Positions 9,569-18,363 of a stretch of DNA of 64,000 nucleotides are shown here, piece after piece. The stretch spans positions 62,001 to 126,000 of the forward strand of contig NZ_JAGYWA010000006.1 in the NCBI RefSeq assembly GCF_018383905.1, in the 5' to 3' direction. This stretch comes from Flavobacterium branchiicola. Its GTDB lineage: Bacteria; Bacteroidota; Bacteroidia; Flavobacteriales; Flavobacteriaceae. Made by a program: the position numbers and the translations under genes. The first letter of the stretch is position 1, and each line of letters starts with the position of its first letter. The notes below the pieces were generated by a model that was not told where the DNA came from, did not search any database, and saw nothing but the letters and a program-made list of their open reading frames with translations.

Positions 9569-10258
9569 ATGAAAAAACTATTGTTTCTTTTTTTAATTGT
9601 ACCAATTTGTTGTTGGTCGCAATCTAATTTCGAAAAAGGAGAGAAGTTATTTCGATTAAAGAAATATGCTGAGGCGCAAGTGATTTTTGAAACGGTTTTA
9701 AAAAGTAATACTACAGATATAAAAACATTAGAGTACTTGGGAGAGATTGCGGCACATCAGAAATCATGGGTAAAAGGTGCAGAGTATTTCAAAAAACTTA
9801 AGGAATTAAAACCTACTGTGGCAGATTATTTTTTTAAATACGGAGGTTGTCTGGCAATGCGTGCTGTAGAAGTTAATAAATTCAAAGCTTTTGGAATGGT
9901 TGGTGAAATGAAAACAGCATTTGAAAAAGCAATTGAACTCAATCCAAAGCATGTTCAGGCCAGATGGGCGTTGATCGAAATCTATTTACAATTGCCCGGA
10001 ATTTTAGGAGGTAGTGAATCTAAGGCAATTTCGTATTCTAATGAGTTGGCGCAGTTTTCGCCTGTTGATGGTTATTTGTCCAGAGGAAGAATTGATGAAT
10101 ATTTTGAGCGGTACAATTCGGCAGAAAAAAATTATAAGAAAGCAGATGAAATTGGCAATTCAAAAGTCACATTTCAAAAATTATATAATTTATATTTGAA
10201 CAAATTAAAAGACCCAAAAAAGGCCTTAGAATTGAAACAAAAATTTGAATCATCATAA
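9569..10258 (+). CDS. Secreted tetratricopeptide-repeat protein
   Basis: This 229-residue protein begins with a signal peptide (MKKLLFLFLIVPICCWSQ) followed by TPR-like helical pairs: EKGEKLFRLKKYAEAQVIFE near the mature N-terminus, a second around LEYLGEIAAHQKSW, a third around FEKAIELNPKHVQARWALIE, and a last one near the C-terminus. TPR proteins act as protein-binding scaffolds; no enzymatic motif is seen. It is divergent from the macroglobulin gene and 64 bp upstream of the Mpl-like ligase, so co-transcription with the ligase is possible. The specific function is unknown. Confidence 0.8.
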   Translation: MKKLLFLFLIVPICCWSQSNFEKGEKLFRLKKYAEAQVIFETVLKSNTTDIKTLEYLGEIAAHQKSWVKGAEYFKKLKELKPTVADYFFKYGGCLAMRAVEVNKFKAFGMVGEMKTAFEKAIELNPKHVQARWALIEIYLQLPGILGGSESKAISYSNELAQFSPVDGYLSRGRIDEYFERYNSAEKNYKKADEIGNSKVTFQKLYNLYLNKLKDPKKALELKQKFESS

Positions 10259-10322
10259 CCAATTTTTAATAGTTGTATTTTGGCAATCATTGAATTTAGG
10301 TATTAAAAAAATAAGAATTTAA

Positions 10323-11678
10323 ATGAAAACACATTTCATCGCTATTGGCGGAAGTGCTATGCACAACTTAGCATTAGCATTGCATAATAAAGGATATCAG
10401 GTTACGGGAAGTGACGATGCTATTTTTGAACCATCAAAATCGAGATTAGAGAAAAAAGGTATTCTTCCTGCTGAATTAGGTTGGTTTCCTGAAAAAATAA
10501 CCGCAGATATTGATGCGATAATTTTAGGAATGCATGCCAAAGCCGATAATCCTGAATTGTTGAAAGCGCAGGAACTTGGACTGAAAATTTATTCTTATCC
10601 TGAATTTTTATACGAGCAATCTAAAAATAAAACTCGTGTTGTAATTGGTGGTTCTCATGGAAAAACCACTATTACGTCGATGATTTTGCATGTAATGCAT
10701 TATCATAATATTGCAGTTGATTATATGGTGGGAGCACAGTTGGAGGGTTTTGATACGATGGTACATCTTACGGAAGAAAATGATTTTATGGTTCTGGAAG
10801 GTGATGAGTATTTATCATCGCCAATTGATAGAAGACCAAAATTTCACTTATACCAGCCTAATATCGCTTTAATTTCCGGAATTGCCTGGGATCACATCAA
10901 TGTTTTTCCAACATATGAGAATTATGTAGAGCAATTCGAAATTTTTATTGAGAAAATTACCAACGGCGGTATTTTAGTTTATAATGAAAATGATCCTGAA
11001 GTAAAACGCGTTTCTGAGGTAGCAACAAATCCAATTCGTAAACTTGCTTATCATACGCCGGAATATACCGTTAGTGATGGCGTTACTTTGTTAAAAACTC
11101 CGGAAGGCGATATGCCAATCGAAGTTTTTGGAGCACACAATTTAAATAATCTAGCCGGTGCAAAATGGATTTGCCAAAACATGGGTGTGGACGAAGCCGA
11201 ATTTTATGAGGCTATCGCTAGTTTTAAAGGCGCATCTAAACGTTTGGAAAAAATTGCCGAAGGAAAAGGTAAAGTGGCTTACAAAGATTTTGCACATTCG
11301 CCAAGTAAAGTTGCGGCGACAACAAAAGCTGTAAAAGAGCAATATCCAAATAGAACTTTGGTGGCTTGTTTAGAGTTACATACTTATAGCAGCTTAAATG
11401 CTGAGTTTTTAAAAGAATATGAAGGTGCTCTGGAATATGCTGATGTTGCAGTTGTATTTTATTCTCCAGATGCAGTAAAAATTAAACAATTGGAAGAAGT
11501 GACTTATGAGCAAATTGCGAAAGCCTTTAATCGTGAAGACCTTATAATTTATACTAATCCATTTGAATTTAAAGAATATTTGTTCAATTTAAATCTGGAT
11601 AATTCTGCACTTTTATTAATGAGTTCCGGAAATTACGGTGGCTTAAATTTTGACGAAGTAAAAGGGCTGATAGAATAA
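10323..11678 (+). CDS. mpl: Mur ligase family, Mpl-like UDP-MurNAc:tripeptide ligase
   Basis: This is a 451-residue Mur ligase. The Rossmann-like N-terminus (HFIAIGGSAMHNLALALHNKGYQVTGSD) is of the MurC/Mpl type, and the ATP loop GSHGKTT lies at residues 110-116. The LEGDEY segment and the C-terminal ligase domain (KDFAHSPSKV) follow in family order. Mpl attaches recycled murein tripeptide L-Ala-gamma-D-Glu-meso-Dap to UDP-MurNAc in the cytoplasm. The alternative, MurC, is less likely because the sequence lacks MurC-like extensions and matches Mpl in its start and spacing. The Bacteroidetes branch has been characterised little, so substrate is inferred from family. A terminator follows. Confidence 0.85.
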   Translation: MKTHFIAIGGSAMHNLALALHNKGYQVTGSDDAIFEPSKSRLEKKGILPAELGWFPEKITADIDAIILGMHAKADNPELLKAQELGLKIYSYPEFLYEQSKNKTRVVIGGSHGKTTITSMILHVMHYHNIAVDYMVGAQLEGFDTMVHLTEENDFMVLEGDEYLSSPIDRRPKFHLYQPNIALISGIAWDHINVFPTYENYVEQFEIFIEKITNGGILVYNENDPEVKRVSEVATNPIRKLAYHTPEYTVSDGVTLLKTPEGDMPIEVFGAHNLNNLAGAKWICQNMGVDEAEFYEAIASFKGASKRLEKIAEGKGKVAYKDFAHSPSKVAATTKAVKEQYPNRTLVACLELHTYSSLNAEFLKEYEGALEYADVAVVFYSPDAVKIKQLEEVTYEQIAKAFNREDLIIYTNPFEFKEYLFNLNLDNSALLLMSSGNYGGLNFDEVKGLIE

Positions 11679-11702
11679 TTTGTCAATTAGAAAATTAGAT
11701 AA
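11679..11702. repeat. Degenerate octamer micro-array (TTAGANAA-like)
   Basis: Three 8-bp units follow the ligase stop codon: TTTGTCAA, TTAGAAAA, TTAGATAA. They run into the left arm of the terminator. The array is short and could be chance in AT-rich DNA. Confidence 0.35.
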
Positions 11703-11735
11703 AGTGCCAATTGCTATGCATTGGCACTTTTTTTT
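11701..11735 (+). terminator. Rho-independent terminator after the Mpl-like ligase
   Basis: The 10-bp perfect stem AAAGTGCCAA (11701-11710) / TTGGCACTTT (11721-11730) has a 10-base loop and is followed by T residues to 11735. Confidence 0.9.
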
Positions 11736-11749
11736 AAGTTTATTTTTTA

Positions 11750-11784
11750 TTTGAACGATTTTTCTTTCTTTTTAAATATATTCG
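11750..11784 (+). promoter_or_regulatory. Possible promoter of radC
   Basis: TTTG at 11750-11753 is followed after 23 bp by TATATTCG at 11777-11784, a one-base variant of TAnnTTTG. It lies 23 bp before the radC start. The same variant box precedes the S46 peptidase gene. Confidence 0.4.
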
Positions 11785-11807
11785 CTTTTTAAAAAATCGT
11801 TTAGTTT

Positions 11808-12497
11808 ATGAAACAATCTCATTTTTCAATTAAAGATTGGTCTGATGATGACAAGCCTCGTGAAAAATTAATAGTTAAAGGAAAAGATTCTTTAAGTGAT
11901 GCCGAATTACTTGCAATCTTAATTGGATCTGGTAGTCGAAATGAATCTGCAGTAGATTTGAGTAAACGCATTCTGGCAACTGTTGGAGGCTTAAATTCGT
12001 TGGCAAAATTATCTCTTACTCAATTAATAAGTTTTAAAGGAATAGGCGAAGCAAAAGCGGTTTCAATTATTGCTGCACTTGAATTATGCCGACGCAGGGG
12101 TTCAGAAAAAGGAACGGAAAAGATTAAAATAACCTCTAGTAAAATTGTTTTTGATCTTATGCGACCAATTATTGGAGATCTGCCCCATGAAGAATTTTGG
12201 GTGCTTTTTCTGAATAATTCGAATAAAGTAGTTTCTAAGTCTCAATTAAGTAAAGGTGGTATTGCGGGAACAGTTGTAGATGTTAGACTGATTTTTAAAT
12301 TAGCTTTAGAAAAAAGTGCTACTGGCTTGATTTTGTGTCATAACCATCCTTCGGGAGAGTTAAAGCCTAGTGAAGCTGATAAGCAGATTACCAGAAAAAT
12401 TCGTGAGGCAGGAAATAAGTTAGATGTTAAAGTTTTAGATCATTTGATTATTACTGAAACAAAATATTATAGTTTTGTAGATGAAGGAATTTTTTAA
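11808..12497 (+). CDS. radC: RadC family JAB/MPN-domain protein
   Basis: This 229-residue protein has the RadC layout: an N-terminal UPF0758 region with a helix-hairpin-helix-like stretch (FKGIGEAKAVSIIAALEL), then a JAB1/MPN metalloprotease-like domain. The metal-binding JAMM residues are His178, His180 and Asp191 in HNHPSGELKPSEAD. RadC was once linked to DNA repair, but its biochemical role remains unsettled. It begins a likely operon with the YjjG-type nucleotidase (3 bp apart) and the next secreted protein (2 bp apart). Confidence 0.93.
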   Translation: MKQSHFSIKDWSDDDKPREKLIVKGKDSLSDAELLAILIGSGSRNESAVDLSKRILATVGGLNSLAKLSLTQLISFKGIGEAKAVSIIAALELCRRRGSEKGTEKIKITSSKIVFDLMRPIIGDLPHEEFWVLFLNNSNKVVSKSQLSKGGIAGTVVDVRLIFKLALEKSATGLILCHNHPSGELKPSEADKQITRKIREAGNKLDVKVLDHLIITETKYYSFVDEGIF

Positions 12498-12500
12498 ATT

Positions 12501-13187
12501 ATGAATACCACAATTACCGACGTTTTTTTTGATTTAGATCATACACTTTGGGATTTCGATAAGAACTCAGAAATGGCTTTTGATCGTATTTTTAAAAGTA
12601 AATATCCAAATATAAATACTTTGGATTTTATTGAAAAGTATGCGCCAATAAATCAAGCTTGTTGGAAGCTATATCAAAATGATCAAATAAGTCACGTTGA
12701 GTTGCGTTATAATCGTTTAAAGTTTTCATTTGATGCACTGGAATATCAAATTTCAGATGAAAATATTAATGAGATTGCCAATGATTATATCGAGTTTTTA
12801 ACCGATAATAATCACCTTTTTGATGGAGCTATTGAAGTACTGGAATACTTAAAACCTAAATATAGACTTCATATTATTACGAATGGTTTTGCGAGTGTTC
12901 AGGATAAAAAAATTAATAATGCTTCACTTGGCGGATATTTTAATACAATCACAAATTCAGAATTGGCTGGTGTGAAAAAACCAAATAGTATTATCTTTGA
13001 TTATGCAGTTAATTTGGCTCAGGCTTCAAAAAGTAATTGTATCATGATTGGAGATTGTCTCGATGCCGATGTTAACGGTGCATTGAATGCCGGACTGGAT
13101 GCTATTTTCTTTAATGAAAAAAACATAGAGGTTTCTCAGGATATAAAACAAATACAACATTTATTAGAACTTAAAAATTATTTATAA
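12501..13187 (+). CDS. yjjG: YjjG-type noncanonical pyrimidine nucleotidase (HAD)
   Basis: This 228-residue protein is a HAD hydrolase of the YjjG group. The nucleophile motif FFDLDHTLWDFD places Asp11 and Asp13 at the active site. The helical cap follows, then the motif II threonine in IITNGF, the lysine in GVKKPN and the acidic motif GDCLDADVNGA. YjjG dephosphorylates nucleoside monophosphates, including noncanonical pyrimidines, as house-cleaning in the cytoplasm. The gene lies 3 bp behind radC and is surely co-transcribed. The HAD call is certain; the YjjG subgroup rests on the DHTLWDFD start and length. Confidence 0.88.
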   Translation: MNTTITDVFFDLDHTLWDFDKNSEMAFDRIFKSKYPNINTLDFIEKYAPINQACWKLYQNDQISHVELRYNRLKFSFDALEYQISDENINEIANDYIEFLTDNNHLFDGAIEVLEYLKPKYRLHIITNGFASVQDKKINNASLGGYFNTITNSELAGVKKPNSIIFDYAVNLAQASKSNCIMIGDCLDADVNGALNAGLDAIFFNEKNIEVSQDIKQIQHLLELKNYL

Positions 13188-13189
13188 CA

Positions 13190-13939
13190 ATGAAAATAAA
13201 ATTTCTACTTGCTGCATTAATTTGTTCCGTTATTGGATTTGCACAATCGGTTAATGATTACAAAGCTGTAATCGTACCATTAAGATACGAGTTTACTAAA
13301 AGTGATAATCAGTATAGATTATCAACGATAAGTAAATCAAATTTGGTTAAAGCTGGTTTTCCTGCTTTTTATTCCAATGAAGTAATTCCTGCTGAGTATA
13401 ATGATCGTTGCCAGATTTTATATATGGATGTAAAAAGAGACAATGCATTTTTGGTTACTAAACTTTTTGTAGAGTTTAAAGATTGTTACGGAAAAGTAAT
13501 TTATACCTCAGAAGTAGGGAAAAGTAAGGAGAAAGATTATGAAGCTGCTTACAAAGAAAGTCTTGATAATGCTTTTATTTCTATAAATGCATTACATTAC
13601 AAGTACAGTGGAAAAACAGTTCCAAGTGAGGCGAGAGTGGTTACCGCAGCAGCAATTCCTGCTACTGTTGTAGTGGCGCAGAATACTACAGTTGCGACTC
13701 CGGTTGCTAACATGGCAGATCCTAATTTATTGTACGCACAACCAACTGAAAATGGATATCAGTTAATTGATAAAACACCAAAAGTGGTAATGAAATTGCT
13801 GAAAACATCACGTCCGGATTCTTTCATCGCAATAAAAGACGGGGTTCAGGGATCTTTAAATGCAAAAGACAATCAATGGTTTTTTGAATATTACCAAAAC
13901 GACAAATTGGTTTCTGAAAAAGTTTCAGTTAAATTTTAA
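13190..13939 (+). CDS. Secreted protein of unknown function
   Basis: This 249-residue protein has a signal peptide ending GFAQ. The N-terminal domain (DYKAVIVPLRYEFTKSDNQYR) is followed by an Ala/Thr/Val-rich linker around residues 145-180 and a small C-terminal domain that begins near NGYQLIDKTPKV. I do not recognise the family. A flavobacterial periplasmic or surface protein is likely. It is 2 bp from the nucleotidase gene and ends 15 bp before the stop of the convergent rarA gene. No terminator hairpin is visible in that gap. Confidence 0.75.
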   Translation: MKIKFLLAALICSVIGFAQSVNDYKAVIVPLRYEFTKSDNQYRLSTISKSNLVKAGFPAFYSNEVIPAEYNDRCQILYMDVKRDNAFLVTKLFVEFKDCYGKVIYTSEVGKSKEKDYEAAYKESLDNAFISINALHYKYSGKTVPSEARVVTAAAIPATVVVAQNTTVATPVANMADPNLLYAQPTENGYQLIDKTPKVVMKLLKTSRPDSFIAIKDGVQGSLNAKDNQWFFEYYQNDKLVSEKVSVKF

Positions 13940-13954
13940 ATATAAAATAGGGTT

Positions 13955-15232
13955 TTAATAACCATATTTATCTTTCCAACGGTTCTTTAAAAATTCGCGG
14001 TTGCTGTTCTCTCTAGAATTGCTTCCCGGATTGTAAAGAACCGTTTCTTTTATAGCATCTGGCAGAAATTCCTGTTCAGCAAAGTTATTTGCGTAATCAT
14101 GCGAATATTTGTAATCATCGCCATAGCCTAATTCTTTCATAAGTTTGGTTGGCGCATTTCGCAAATGAATTGGTACAGGCAGATCTCCAGTTTGTTTTAC
14201 CAGCTGTTGTGCATTTCCAATTGCCATATACGATGCATTGCTTTTTGGAGAAGTTGCCAGATAAATGGCACATTGACTCAGAATAATTCGACTTTCGGGA
14301 TATCCAATAGTAGTTACGGCCTGAAAAGTATTATTGGCCATGATAAACGCAGTTGGATTTGCATTTCCAATATCTTCACTCGATAGAATTAACATTCTGC
14401 GGGCAATAAACTTTACATCTTCGCCACCTTCAATCATTCTTGCAAGCCAATACACAGCTCCATTAGGATCGCTTCCTCTTATTGATTTAATAAAAGCGGA
14501 AACAATATCATAGTGCTGTTCACCCGTTTTGTCGTATAAAACAGTGTTCTGTTGCACAAGTTCCAAAACACGTGCATTTGTTATAGTAATTTTGTCTTCT
14601 GCAGAAGCATTGACGACAAGTTCAAATATATTGAGAAGTTTTCTGCCATCACCGCCAGAAAGTCTTAACAAAGCTTCAGTTTCTTTTAATGTAATATTTT
14701 TTGAAGCCAGATATGAGTCGGTTTTCATTGCTCTGTGAAGCAATGCTTCCAAATCATCTTTTGTGAAAGCATTCAAAATGTAAACCTGACATCGGGATAA
14801 TAATGCAGGAATAACTTCAAAGCTTGGGTTTTCGGTAGTTGCACCAATAAGTGTGATCCATCCTTTTTCAACAGCAGCTAAAAGAGAGTCTTGTTGTGAT
14901 TTGCTAAAACGATGAATCTCGTCTATGAACAAAATAGGATTTTTGGCAGTAAATAAACCACCGCTTTGTTTTGCCTTTTCGATTACATCCCGAATATCTT
15001 TGACGCCAGAATTTATTGCACTTAAAACATAAAACGGACGTTTTGACTCTTGCGCAATAATTTGTGACAAAGTAGTTTTTCCTGTTCCTGGTGGTCCCCA
15101 AAATATTAAAGACGGAATTATGCCCTTTGAAATTTGTTGTGTTAATGAACCACTTGGCCCAACTAAATGACTCTGGCTAATATAATCTTCTAATGTTTGT
15201 GGGCGAATACGCTCGGCTAAAGGTGCTTCCAT
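13955..15232 (-). CDS. rarA: RarA/MgsA replication-associated AAA ATPase
   Basis: This 425-residue AAA+ protein has Walker A GPPGTGKT at residues 46-53, Walker B FIDEIHRF, and the sensor region IGATTENPSF. The clamp-loader-like C-terminus includes SAFIKSIRGSDPNGAVYWLARM, a RarA signature. RarA acts at stalled forks and with SSB in the cytoplasm. Length is usual (about 420-450). It is convergent with the secreted-protein gene and divergent from the rhomboid gene across a 128-bp spacer. Confidence 0.95.
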   Translation of the reverse strand: MEAPLAERIRPQTLEDYISQSHLVGPSGSLTQQISKGIIPSLIFWGPPGTGKTTLSQIIAQESKRPFYVLSAINSGVKDIRDVIEKAKQSGGLFTAKNPILFIDEIHRFSKSQQDSLLAAVEKGWITLIGATTENPSFEVIPALLSRCQVYILNAFTKDDLEALLHRAMKTDSYLASKNITLKETEALLRLSGGDGRKLLNIFELVVNASAEDKITITNARVLELVQQNTVLYDKTGEQHYDIVSAFIKSIRGSDPNGAVYWLARMIEGGEDVKFIARRMLILSSEDIGNANPTAFIMANNTFQAVTTIGYPESRIILSQCAIYLATSPKSNASYMAIGNAQQLVKQTGDLPVPIHLRNAPTKLMKELGYGDDYKYSHDYANNFAEQEFLPDAIKETVLYNPGSNSRENSNREFLKNRWKDKYGY

Positions 15233-15360
15233 TCTGTAAAATTACTATTTTCAGCTTTATTTTAATTGTTTTAAGCGTTAATTACTTCATAAAGCTGACA
15301 AATTATCAGTAAATTGTATTTGGATAGTTTTTTGATATTATTCTATAAATTTTTAGAAGT

Positions 15361-16125
15361 ATGAATGATAATCATTTTAAATTTTCCTACGCAGTAATTG
15401 GTCTTCCTGTTTTTTTTGTCCTCTTTTTGTGGATTGTTTACTGGTTTCAAATTCGTTTTGATTTCGACTTTTATCAAAATGGGATTTATCCAAGAGATTT
15501 TTCAGGTTTGCAGGGTATTTTGTTTAGTCCATTTATACATGAGAATATAAGTCATTTATATAATAATTCTATTCCACTTTTGGTTTTGCTGGCGGCTATG
15601 CAGTTTTTTTATCCTAAACAGACAGTTGCAGTTATTGGCTATGGAATTCTTTTTTCGGGACTAATTACCTGGATTATTGGCCGTGAGAATTATCATATTG
15701 GAGCAAGCGGATTGATTTATGTTTTAGTTAGTTTTATTTTCTTCAAAGGAATTCAAACGGGGTATTATCGGTTAGTGGCACTTTCACTTTCGATTATTTT
15801 GCTTTATGGAGGTATGATTTGGTATGTGTTTCCAGATGTAGATGCTACAATTTCCTGGGAAGGACATTTAGCAGGTTTCATAACAGGATTTGTTCTGAGC
15901 TTGTTCTATAAAACGCCGGAATACGCAAAGCCAATAGTTTACGATTGGCAAAAGCCTGATTTTAAACCCGAAGAAGATGCTTTTATGAAACACTTTGATG
16001 AAAATGGGAATTTTGTAAATACAAAAGTTGAAGAAGTAGAGGAGGAAACCTTATTTTCTTATTTTAGTTCTAATGTTCCTGTTTATTACGATATTACAAA
16101 AAAGGATTCAGAAGATAAGCTCTGA
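15361..16125 (+). CDS. Rhomboid family intramembrane serine protease
   Basis: This 254-residue membrane protein has about six hydrophobic segments. The catalytic dyad is Ser116 in GASGLIY and His169 in WEGHLAGF. The EN-x2-HLYNNS stretch before the second membrane segment matches the family. Rhomboids cut membrane proteins within the bilayer. The C-terminal 60 residues are a charged cytoplasmic tail (KVEEVEEETLFSYF). Substrate is unknown. Confidence 0.92.
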   Translation: MNDNHFKFSYAVIGLPVFFVLFLWIVYWFQIRFDFDFYQNGIYPRDFSGLQGILFSPFIHENISHLYNNSIPLLVLLAAMQFFYPKQTVAVIGYGILFSGLITWIIGRENYHIGASGLIYVLVSFIFFKGIQTGYYRLVALSLSIILLYGGMIWYVFPDVDATISWEGHLAGFITGFVLSLFYKTPEYAKPIVYDWQKPDFKPEEDAFMKHFDENGNFVNTKVEEVEEETLFSYFSSNVPVYYDITKKDSEDKL

Positions 16126-16194
16126 AGTTTTCTGTTTAATTAATTAAAATAGGCTAAATTTGTTAGAAATGGTTTAATTTTTTATTTGGAGACT

Positions 16195-16701
16195 ATGAGG
16201 AATTTAATTTTATTAGGCTTGATTTTTTTTGGACTTATGAGTTTAGAAGCCTTTGCTCAGTGTGATATAAAAAACAGAGTATCTGCAGATGGAAGTATGA
16301 TGTATTATTTTGATCCGGCGGTTTTCTATACTACAAAATCCAAATCTTTAAAAATTAACGTTCTAACAGATAAAGAACATTATTATATCGCATTACAGCC
16401 AACACCATTTCCTTCTAAGAAAGAGGGGAAGAAAATTAAAGATGATCTGATCATTCATTTAGCAGATAATAAAGTATATAAGTTATCTCATTACGATACA
16501 CAGTATATGAACAATGACTCTATTATGCAGATACTTTATCTTATTGATGATAAAGATCTGGAGTCGTTTTCTAAGTTTGAAGCTCTTGTAGCAGAAATTC
16601 GATTAGAAGGGACAGAATTTGTTAGAGATTATAACTTTAAGCTACATAAAGATGCTATTCTGGAACAGCTTATTTGTTTTTTGAAAAAGGAAGAAAATTA
16701 G
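16195..16701 (+). CDS. Small secreted protein of unknown function
   Basis: From ATG at 16195 this gives 168 residues with a clear signal peptide (MRNLILLGLIFFGLMSLEAFAQ). An in-frame TTG at 16186 would add three residues before the signal and is less likely. The mature part looks like one beta-rich domain (MMYYFDPAVFYTTKSKSLKI) and contains no motif I recognise. It is convergent with the DUF2490 gene, with only 3 bp between the stop codons. Confidence 0.7.
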   Translation: MRNLILLGLIFFGLMSLEAFAQCDIKNRVSADGSMMYYFDPAVFYTTKSKSLKINVLTDKEHYYIALQPTPFPSKKEGKKIKDDLIIHLADNKVYKLSHYDTQYMNNDSIMQILYLIDDKDLESFSKFEALVAEIRLEGTEFVRDYNFKLHKDAILEQLICFLKKEEN

Positions 16702-16704
16702 AAG

Positions 16705-17505
16705 TTAATCATCAACCTGAGTTTCGGGTTTTTGAAATAATTTTTTCTGCAAGTTTTTAAATAGATTGTTGAATGTTATATTTAACGATGCTGCGTTTAT
16801 ATTTTTGTTTTGAGTACTTCTGGGTAGATATTCGTTTGCATAAGTTAATTCTACTTGTATGTCATCTGTAAATAGATATCCTGCGCCGATATTAAATCTG
16901 TTTCTGTCAAAAAAGCTATTTCCGGTAACTTCCGCTTTGGATTTTATGTAAACTTCATCGGAAGCAATTGCGTAAACAACGCCCTGTCTTAGTATTTTGC
17001 TGTTAAGCGGCTGCATATATTTTATTTGTTGACGGTATCTCAACACATTTTCATAATCATCTTCTTCGTTTTTCATGTGTCTAAATTCAAGTCGCATTCT
17101 CGTACTTAAAGTATAGCCTGTTTTATGAAAGAAGTAGGTTCCCTGAGTGGTAAATCGCCATTCAGGTGATTCAAACTGACCAATTTCAGGAACATCTTTA
17201 TTGTTGTAATAAGCTAAGGAAGCAGATAGTTTCCAGCGTGGCGTTAAATAGTAATGTGCCCAGCCTCGAACGGCTCTCTGTATATTTTTGTCAAAAAGAT
17301 TTGACGAAGAATCGGTACTGCTATAGGTTCCTTCCAGATCCAGTTCTGTAGACCATTTTTTGTTTATCGTTCTGTTAAACTGAAGCTCATTCCAAAACTG
17401 ATTGTAGTGAATCGATTGAGAATAGCTAATACTTGTAACTAAAAAGAGTACAAGTATTAGACTTATTTTTTTGAATGATATGTTTTGAACAGAACTTATA
17501 GGCAT
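16705..17505 (-). CDS. DUF2490 outer-membrane protein
   Basis: This 266-residue protein has a signal peptide ending SYSQ and a barrel-like pattern of alternating strands. HYNQFWNELQFNRTINKKW, WAHYYLTPRWKLSASLAYYNN and LRYRQQIKYMQPL match the DUF2490 family of Bacteroidetes. These are predicted outer-membrane barrels with no known function. The gene follows rlmB by 38 bp on the same strand, so it probably shares the rlmB promoter. Confidence 0.85.
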   Translation of the reverse strand: MPISSVQNISFKKISLILVLFLVTSISYSQSIHYNQFWNELQFNRTINKKWSTELDLEGTYSSTDSSSNLFDKNIQRAVRGWAHYYLTPRWKLSASLAYYNNKDVPEIGQFESPEWRFTTQGTYFFHKTGYTLSTRMRLEFRHMKNEEDDYENVLRYRQQIKYMQPLNSKILRQGVVYAIASDEVYIKSKAEVTGNSFFDRNRFNIGAGYLFTDDIQVELTYANEYLPRSTQNKNINAASLNITFNNLFKNLQKKLFQKPETQVDD

Positions 17506-17543
17506 TCATTATTTTTTAAATTATTACCTAGATTCTCAATTTA

Positions 17544-18278
17544 CTAACTTCTTTGACGAACGGTTTCATATAAGAAAGCTCCGCAGGCAACAGAAACATT
17601 TAATGATCCAATAGATCCAAACATTGGGAGTTTTGCTTTTTCATCTACAATTTTAAGAACAGATGGGTTTATTCCTCTATCTTCAGATCCCATGATGATT
17701 GCCAAAGGTTCGTTTAAAGATAAATCGTAAATGTTTTGATCTGTTTTTTCGGTTGCGGCTATTGTCTTAATACCAGAACCTTGAAGGTAAAAAATGGCAT
17801 CTTTGATATGCTCAACTTTACAAATAGGAACATTAAATACCGCTCCGGCAGACGTTTTTACGGTGTCTCCATTTACGGGTGCCGATCCTGCTTTCTGAAC
17901 TATAATTCCATTAACGCCTGTACATTCTGCAGTTCTAATAATAGCACCAAAGTTTCTTGCATCAGAAATTTGATCTAAGATTAAAAACAAAGGTTTCGCT
18001 CCCGCTTCTATTGTTGATTCAACAAGATGTTCTAATTCGATAAATCCTATTGGAGATATTGTAGCGACTGCACCTTGATGGTTATTTGGTGTAAGACGGT
18101 TTAATTTTTCAACAGGAACATAGGAGAAGTTAATGTTAGCACGTTTCATTACTTTCATTAAATCTTTCATTAATTCTCCGGAAATCTCTTTCTGTATAAA
18201 TACTTTATCAACTTCTTTTCCAGCCTGAATTGCTTCTATGATGGCTCTAATGCCAAATATTTGATGTTCTTTTTCCAT
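17544..18278 (-). CDS. rlmB: TrmH-family 23S rRNA ribose methyltransferase (RlmB)
   Basis: The protein is 244 residues from the ATG at 18278. It has the L30e-like N-terminal substrate-binding domain (QIFGIRAIIEAIQAGKEV) and the SPOUT knot with all three motifs: SDARNFGAIIRTAECTG, IMGSEDRGI and GSIGSLNVSVACG. RlmB methylates the 2'-hydroxyl of G2251 in 23S rRNA; another 2'-O-ribose target is possible. A start at 18317 in the same frame would extend the protein by 13 residues of unconserved hydrophobic sequence. It is rejected because a -7 promoter box lies at 18283-18290, inside that extension. Confidence 0.92.
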   Translation of the reverse strand: MEKEHQIFGIRAIIEAIQAGKEVDKVFIQKEISGELMKDLMKVMKRANINFSYVPVEKLNRLTPNNHQGAVATISPIGFIELEHLVESTIEAGAKPLFLILDQISDARNFGAIIRTAECTGVNGIIVQKAGSAPVNGDTVKTSAGAVFNVPICKVEHIKDAIFYLQGSGIKTIAATEKTDQNIYDLSLNEPLAIIMGSEDRGINPSVLKIVDEKAKLPMFGSIGSLNVSVACGAFLYETVRQRS

Positions 18279-18282
18279 GAGA

Positions 18283-18290
18283 CAAATATA
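18283..18290 (-). promoter_or_regulatory. -7 promoter box abutting rlmB
   Basis: On the minus strand TATATTTG matches TAnnTTTG and ends 4 bp before the rlmB ATG. Where a -33 box would lie there is only the T tract of the upstream terminator, so the promoter is incomplete as seen. Confidence 0.5.
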
Positions 18291-18303
18291 GGTAATATGT
18301 TTA

Positions 18304-18338
18304 TATAAAAAAACCACCCCAAATTAATGGGATGGTTT
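18304..18338 (-). terminator. Terminator of the first Sus operon
   Basis: Read leftward, the RNA forms a 10-bp stem (18338-18329 with 18320-18311, one G-U pair) followed by a U run. It ends the operon 24172-18364 and lies directly upstream of the rlmB promoter. Confidence 0.85.
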
Positions 18339-18363
18339 AATGATTGCTTATACTAAATATTTA

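Noticed and set aside
18279..18317. N-terminal extension of rlmB to an upstream ATG
   Set aside because: The extra 13 residues are hydrophobic and unlike the family, and the rlmB -7 box lies within them.
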